Positions 33,752 to 36,637 of a stretch of DNA of 36,637 nucleotides are shown one piece after another. The notes beneath the pieces are model-generated. The model was given only the letters and a program-made list of their open reading frames with translations, had not been told where the DNA came from and searched no databases. The stretch is from contig JAIRLU010000050.1 of assembly GCA_031259215.1 (NCBI GenBank), positions 1-36,637 on the forward strand. Reading direction: 5' to 3'. Numbering within the stretch: the first letter of the stretch is position 1; each line of letters starts with the position of its first letter. The DNA comes from Treponema sp. GTDB lineage: Bacteria; Spirochaetota; Spirochaetia; Treponematales; Breznakiellaceae. The position numbers and the translations under genes were made by a program.

Positions 33752-33957
33752 TGTGTTTATCCACCGTATATGAGCTCGGAACCGAGGGTTCCCCCCGGAT
33801 GCTGGCGGAATATGTGAGGGACCTCAGGGTTACCGGGGACATCTTAACCTTCACCGACATCATGGGCAAAGAAACGCAGGTTTCAGGGGCGCTCCAAAGG
33901 GTCGATCTGGTAAAAAATGCGATCATCATCACCGGGCTGCCACAAAAAGTACCATAA
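33751..33957 (+). CDS. cooT: CooT family nickel-binding protein
   Basis: The 68-residue protein begins MCLSTVYE and has a small beta-barrel-type pattern (YVRDLRVTGDILTFTDIMGKE, then GALQRVDLVKNAIII), matching CooT (formerly called predicted RNA-binding protein). In CooT the second-residue Cys is central to Ni(II) binding by the dimer; it is present here. CooT supports nickel insertion into CO dehydrogenase. It overlaps the His-rich gene by one base. This is the main hint of CO/acetyl-CoA metabolism in the window. Confidence 0.78.
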   Translation: MCLSTVYELGTEGSPRMLAEYVRDLRVTGDILTFTDIMGKETQVSGALQRVDLVKNAIIITGLPQKVP

Positions 33958-33988
33958 CCGAGAAACCACGTAAACTCAAGGGGAGCCT

Positions 33989-34252
33989 ATGAAAAGATAC
34001 GAGATGGTACGGGAAATATTCAACTCCTGTAGTAATAATCAGATGCGGGATGTTTTCATTAAAGAGATCCAGACTGATAATGTAGATCCCTGGGTACAGG
34101 AATTCCTTACCGGTACCCAGGTACAGTACGAAAAACATGAGAATCCCGATGGAGCGATAATTTTTGACATAAACACCGACGGGATGATGCAACGGATTAC
34201 CTTCACCGAACTGGCGGGATGGGATCCGGTTTTCATGGATGGGGCAGGGTAA
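33989..34252 (+). CDS. Conserved-looking small protein of the nickel cassette
   Basis: The 87-residue product (MKRYEMVREIFNSCSNNQMRDVF, then WVQEFLTGTQ and IIFDINTDGMMQRITFTELAGWDP) looks like a compact alpha/beta protein with no signal or membrane segment. I cannot name its family. GGGGAG precedes the start. It lies 31 bp after cooT in the same orientation and is probably co-transcribed. Confidence 0.7.
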   Translation: MKRYEMVREIFNSCSNNQMRDVFIKEIQTDNVDPWVQEFLTGTQVQYEKHENPDGAIIFDINTDGMMQRITFTELAGWDPVFMDGAG

Positions 34253-34379
34253 GGTATACTTCGGTGCATGGGCGGTTTCACGGTTTTTTTGTATTTAAAT
34301 TGGCCTAGGAATGGTGCGGATGGAAGAAAATTCCAGGGAACGCTGTTTTTTCTCCCGGTCTTAGGAAGGGTAGCAGGGG

Positions 34380-34468
34380 AGCCGGTTATATACACCGGGG
34401 GCTTTCTCTTTTATTTCATCCTTTTTTATGTTATATTTGAGCTAGTTTCAAAACTGACGTGTTGGAAC
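34380..34468. other. Hairpins between the nickel cassette and htrA
   Basis: AGCCGGT (34380-34386) pairs, with a bulge, with ACCGGGGGCT (34394-34403), followed by a T-rich stretch, a possible terminator. GTTTCAA (34445-34451) pairs with TTGGAAC (34462-34468) around an AACTGACG loop, closely resembling the hairpin at 1866-1890. The 71-codon ORF in this gap does not look real. Confidence 0.4.
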
Positions 34469-34505
34469 GAGTGTACAGCGTAAAAATACTACAGGAGGAA
34501 AACCG

Positions 34506-35747
34506 ATGAAGCTATACAGCCGTGGGCAGGTGATACTGTTCTGTGGGTTAAGCAGTCTCATCGTCGCTATGGGTGCAGTGGGGTTTGGATTATTGCGAAT
34601 TCCCGATAAAAAGGAGAGCCCTCCACTTACCTCCGAGCGGGATTCCCGCGAAACAGCGCCGCTGGACTTGCGCCAATCAAGTTCTCCTCAATCCTTCCAG
34701 ATCAATACCGCGGATCTCTTGCCTTATACCGAAGATGAGCGGGAAAACATCTCCATCTATGAACGGCTTAATGGGGCGGTGGTAAACATCACCACGGAAA
34801 CCGTGGCTATTAACTGGTTCCTCGAACCAGTGCCCCAAGAGGGCGGCTCCGGTTCAGGCTCCATCATTGATACTCGTGGCTATGTATTAACCAATAACCA
34901 TGTGGTAGAAAACGCCTACAAGGTGTTTATTAACCTTGCCGACGGCAGTCAGTTTGAAGGAACCCTGGTAGGAACGGATCCGGAAAACGACATTGCCGTG
35001 CTTAAATTTACCCCTCCCCGGAGCACGGAACTCAGGACTGTACCCTTTGGGGATTCGGGGAATCTCAAGGTAGGCCAGAAAGTGCTGGCTATTGGGAATC
35101 CTTTTGCTTTGGAAAGGACCTTGACCGTGGGTATTGTTTCGGGTCTGGGCCGTCCCATTAAGACCTCGAAGCAGCATATTATCCGGGACATGATCCAGAC
35201 CGATGCCTCCATCAACCCTGGTAATTCCGGCGGGCCCTTGCTTGATACCCAAGGCCGGATGATCGGTATCAATACGATGATCTATTCTCCCTCTGGGGGA
35301 TCGGTAGGTATCGGATTTGCAGTCCCGGTGAATACCGCCAAGCGGGTCGTGGCGGAACTCATTGAGTACGGTAAGGTCAAACGGGGCTGGATTGACGCAA
35401 CCCTGGTGCAGCTTTTCCCAGCCCTAGTCCGGTATGCAAAGTTGCCTGTATCTGGCGGGCTTTTAGTTTCCCGGACCAAGCGGAATGGTTTTGCGGATCG
35501 GGCAGGTATCCGCCAAGGGAGCGAGCCCGTACGGTACGGCTCCAGTGTGATCTATCTGGGGGGTGATATCATCACCTCCGTAGACGGTATGAAGACCGAG
35601 ACCTTAGCGGATCTCTATTCGGCCCTGGAAGACAACAAGCCTGGAGAAAAGGTGGCTGTAGAAATCCGGCGTGGGGGAGAAACCATAAAAGTAGAGCTTA
35701 CCTTGGCGGACCGGGAAGAAGTATTAAGCCCTGAAGGGATACGCTAA
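34506..35747 (+). CDS. htrA: HtrA/DegP-type periplasmic serine protease
   Basis: The 413-residue protein has an N-terminal membrane anchor or signal (about 9-30), a disordered linker, a trypsin-like domain with His in LTNNHVVENA, Asp in DPENDIAVLK and Ser in NPGNSGGPLLD, and one C-terminal PDZ domain (about 300-395, with GGDIITSVDGMKTETLADLY). HtrA proteases degrade or refold damaged envelope proteins. One PDZ domain suggests the DegS/HtrA rather than the DegP (two PDZ) arrangement. CAGGAGG precedes the start. Its stop overlaps a radC remnant on the other strand. Confidence 0.95.
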   Translation: MKLYSRGQVILFCGLSSLIVAMGAVGFGLLRIPDKKESPPLTSERDSRETAPLDLRQSSSPQSFQINTADLLPYTEDERENISIYERLNGAVVNITTETVAINWFLEPVPQEGGSGSGSIIDTRGYVLTNNHVVENAYKVFINLADGSQFEGTLVGTDPENDIAVLKFTPPRSTELRTVPFGDSGNLKVGQKVLAIGNPFALERTLTVGIVSGLGRPIKTSKQHIIRDMIQTDASINPGNSGGPLLDTQGRMIGINTMIYSPSGGSVGIGFAVPVNTAKRVVAELIEYGKVKRGWIDATLVQLFPALVRYAKLPVSGGLLVSRTKRNGFADRAGIRQGSEPVRYGSSVIYLGGDIITSVDGMKTETLADLYSALEDNKPGEKVAVEIRRGGETIKVELTLADREEVLSPEGIR

Positions 35748-35877
35748 AGGGAGAGCCTGCCGGTTTGGCGGTAACTGAGATAGGCGGTTTCAGAGAATAT
35801 CAGGTGATCGAGAAAATGTAAGCCCAGGATTTCTACGGCGGCCTTGAGGCGGAGGTGATTTCATCATCTAAGGATGG
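35744..35877 (-). pseudogene. C-terminal remnant of radC (JAB/MPN domain protein)
   Basis: On the minus strand the end reads LKAAVEILGLHFLDHLIFSE and then AYLSYRQTG to a stop, matching the RadC C-terminus (family pattern T-RLKEA--ILGI-LLDHIII). Just upstream PSLDDEITS continues the family pattern but in another frame; one missing C near 35850 would explain the shift. The HNHPSG metal-binding core that should precede PSLDDE is replaced by the IS66 fragment. The remnant is thus frameshifted and truncated. Confidence 0.7.
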
Positions 35878-36637
35878 AAATGGGGGGAACGGGTTTCCGT
35901 GCCGGTGGAGGGGATACGGAGGGCGATACCGTACGCGAAGGTGGTACATCGTGATGAGACGAGGATGAAAAACCGGGGGATATTGTAGCGTAGCGGTTAC
36001 ATAGGGCGTCGACAAAGATGCTCACCCATTTGAGGATACACCGGAGATGGGTGCAAGAGGGGATAGAAGCGGGAGGAATACTGCCTGAGTTCTGCGGGGC
36101 AAAGGAAGACTTGTCCGGATATGTATTGAAGAAGTTTTCAGAACGGTATGATGAGGTGGTAAGGGAAAGGCAGAAACAGCATCCTGAGGAGAAGGCGGGT
36201 GCGGCGTTCTTCTGGGTATGCTGGCCGCCTTCAACCCGGTTGAACTCGCTGTGGGTATCTGCCTGGGCAGCCAGGAGGTTCAGCATAACCGGATCCGCCT
36301 TGAGCCCGTCCAGCGCGTCCCGGAGGGCTTTCCCCCCAAGGCCGTTGCACACCCGCTTGGCATACAGGTAGGCGGGATTATCCATCTCCTCACCCTTCCC
36401 GTTCTTGATTTTGGGAGCCCCTACCTGGTCCCGCACCGCGTTTTCCACCAGATACCGCTCGTTCTCCGCTTTGGTATTGAGCAGCTTCTCCGCTTCCTCC
36501 ACCGGGTTTTCTCCCAAAAGCGCATTGAACCGCTTCACCAGTTCCGCGTTTTTGCGATCCTGCTCGCTGCGGATATGCTCAGGAGCCGTGGAGCCGATGC
36601 CGGTTGCGATGTCCGCCATACTCACCAGCCCGTTCAT
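35864..36637 (-). CDS. Truncated unknown ORF reaching the window edge
   Basis: The ORF is open for 257 codons, but only the first ~140 (36216-36637) look like a genuine protein: charged, helical, with ENPVEEAEKLLNTKAENERY, GLGGKALRDALDGLKADPV and QADTHSEFNRVEGG. After that it runs antisense through the IS66 fragment and becomes S/P/C-rich, so the native C-terminus is lost. The ATG is exactly at the window end; the gene may start farther upstream. I recognise no family. Confidence 0.45.
   Translation of the reverse strand: MNGLVSMADIATGIGSTAPEHIRSEQDRKNAELVKRFNALLGENPVEEAEKLLNTKAENERYLVENAVRDQVGAPKIKNGKGEEMDNPAYLYAKRVCNGLGGKALRDALDGLKADPVMLNLLAAQADTHSEFNRVEGGQHTQKNAAPAFSSGCCFCLSLTTSSYRSENFFNTYPDKSSFAPQNSGSIPPASIPSCTHLRCILKWVSIFVDALCNRYATISPGFSSSSHHDVPPSRTVSPSVSPPPARKPVPPISILR
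35875..36215 (+). mobile_element. Decayed, internally deleted IS66-family transposase fragment
   Basis: The plus strand reads VVHRDETRMKNRGIL, a stop, then (other frame) RLHRASTKMLTHLRIHRR and EAGGILPEFCG, resembling the IS66 DDE core (DET-M-V, -WLHVAST--LTH, GILP-F-G). It then jumps to LKKFSERYDEVVRERQKQHPEE, which resembles a later part of IS66 (RYDEI--EG---NP). So at least one frameshift and an internal deletion are present. Neither end of the IS is visible. It interrupts radC on one side and an unknown ORF on the other. Confidence 0.65.

Noticed and set aside
34268-34483. 71-aa ORF between the nickel cassette and htrA
   Set aside because: No ribosome site, crosses the terminator-like hairpin, and the hydrophobic stretch is a product of the T-rich sequence.

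Overview
The window reads as chromosomal DNA of a spirochaete, most likely a Treponema-lineage organism. The main evidence is a spirochaete-type flagellar operon: flbB, a fliK/tap1-like gene, flgD, flgE, flbD, motA, motB, fliL, fliM, fliY, fliO, fliP, fliQ, fliR, flhB, flhA, flhF, flhG, an unknown gene, fliA (sigma-28) and fapA. FlgE carries the Lys/Cys pair used for spirochaetal hook cross-linking at the T. denticola positions (K165, C178), and the UMP kinase is of the archaeal-like type. A CooT-like nickel protein next to a His-rich protein hints at CO-dehydrogenase maturation, which would suit an acetogenic termite-gut treponeme such as T. primitia. That species-level suggestion is inference.

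Layout. 1-2090: a tripartite hairpin repeat, a CBS-ACT gene, a good sigma-28-type promoter, flbB, then a second copy of the hairpin repeat. 2091-23353: the flagellar operon on the + strand, tightly packed, with hairpin-bearing gaps after flbB, motB, fliL, fliY and fliA. It ends with fapA and two poorly characterised genes; the last has the architecture and position of B. subtilis SwrB. 23348-29136 (- strand): pyrH, a third repeat copy, then a translationally coupled set (ECF sigma factor, zinc anti-sigma factor, exported protein, IPT/transglutaminase-like lipoprotein), preceded by cysS. 29186-30788: murB, with a promoter almost on top of its start codon, and a convergent TM2/winged-helix gene. 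30789-31741: a gene-poor, AT-rich stretch with an 18-C homopolymer and a 107-bp inverted-repeat structure. 31742-33271: a Wza/SLBB-type polysaccharide export protein. 33473-34252: a three-gene nickel-type cassette (His-rich protein, CooT, conserved hypothetical) behind a TTGACA promoter with a palindrome in the spacer. 34506-35747: an HtrA protease. 35744-36637: a scar made of a frameshifted radC tail, an internally deleted IS66 transposase and a truncated unknown ORF.

The flagellar genes supply hook (FliK, FlgD, FlgE), stator (MotA/B, FliL), switch (FliM, FliY), export gate (FliOPQR, FlhAB), placement and assembly control (FlhF, FlhG), the periplasmic collar (FlbB) and the late sigma factor. 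FliA may feed back on the promoter in front of flbB. The most unusual signal is the family of intergenic three-hairpin elements, whose stems keep pairing while their sequence changes.
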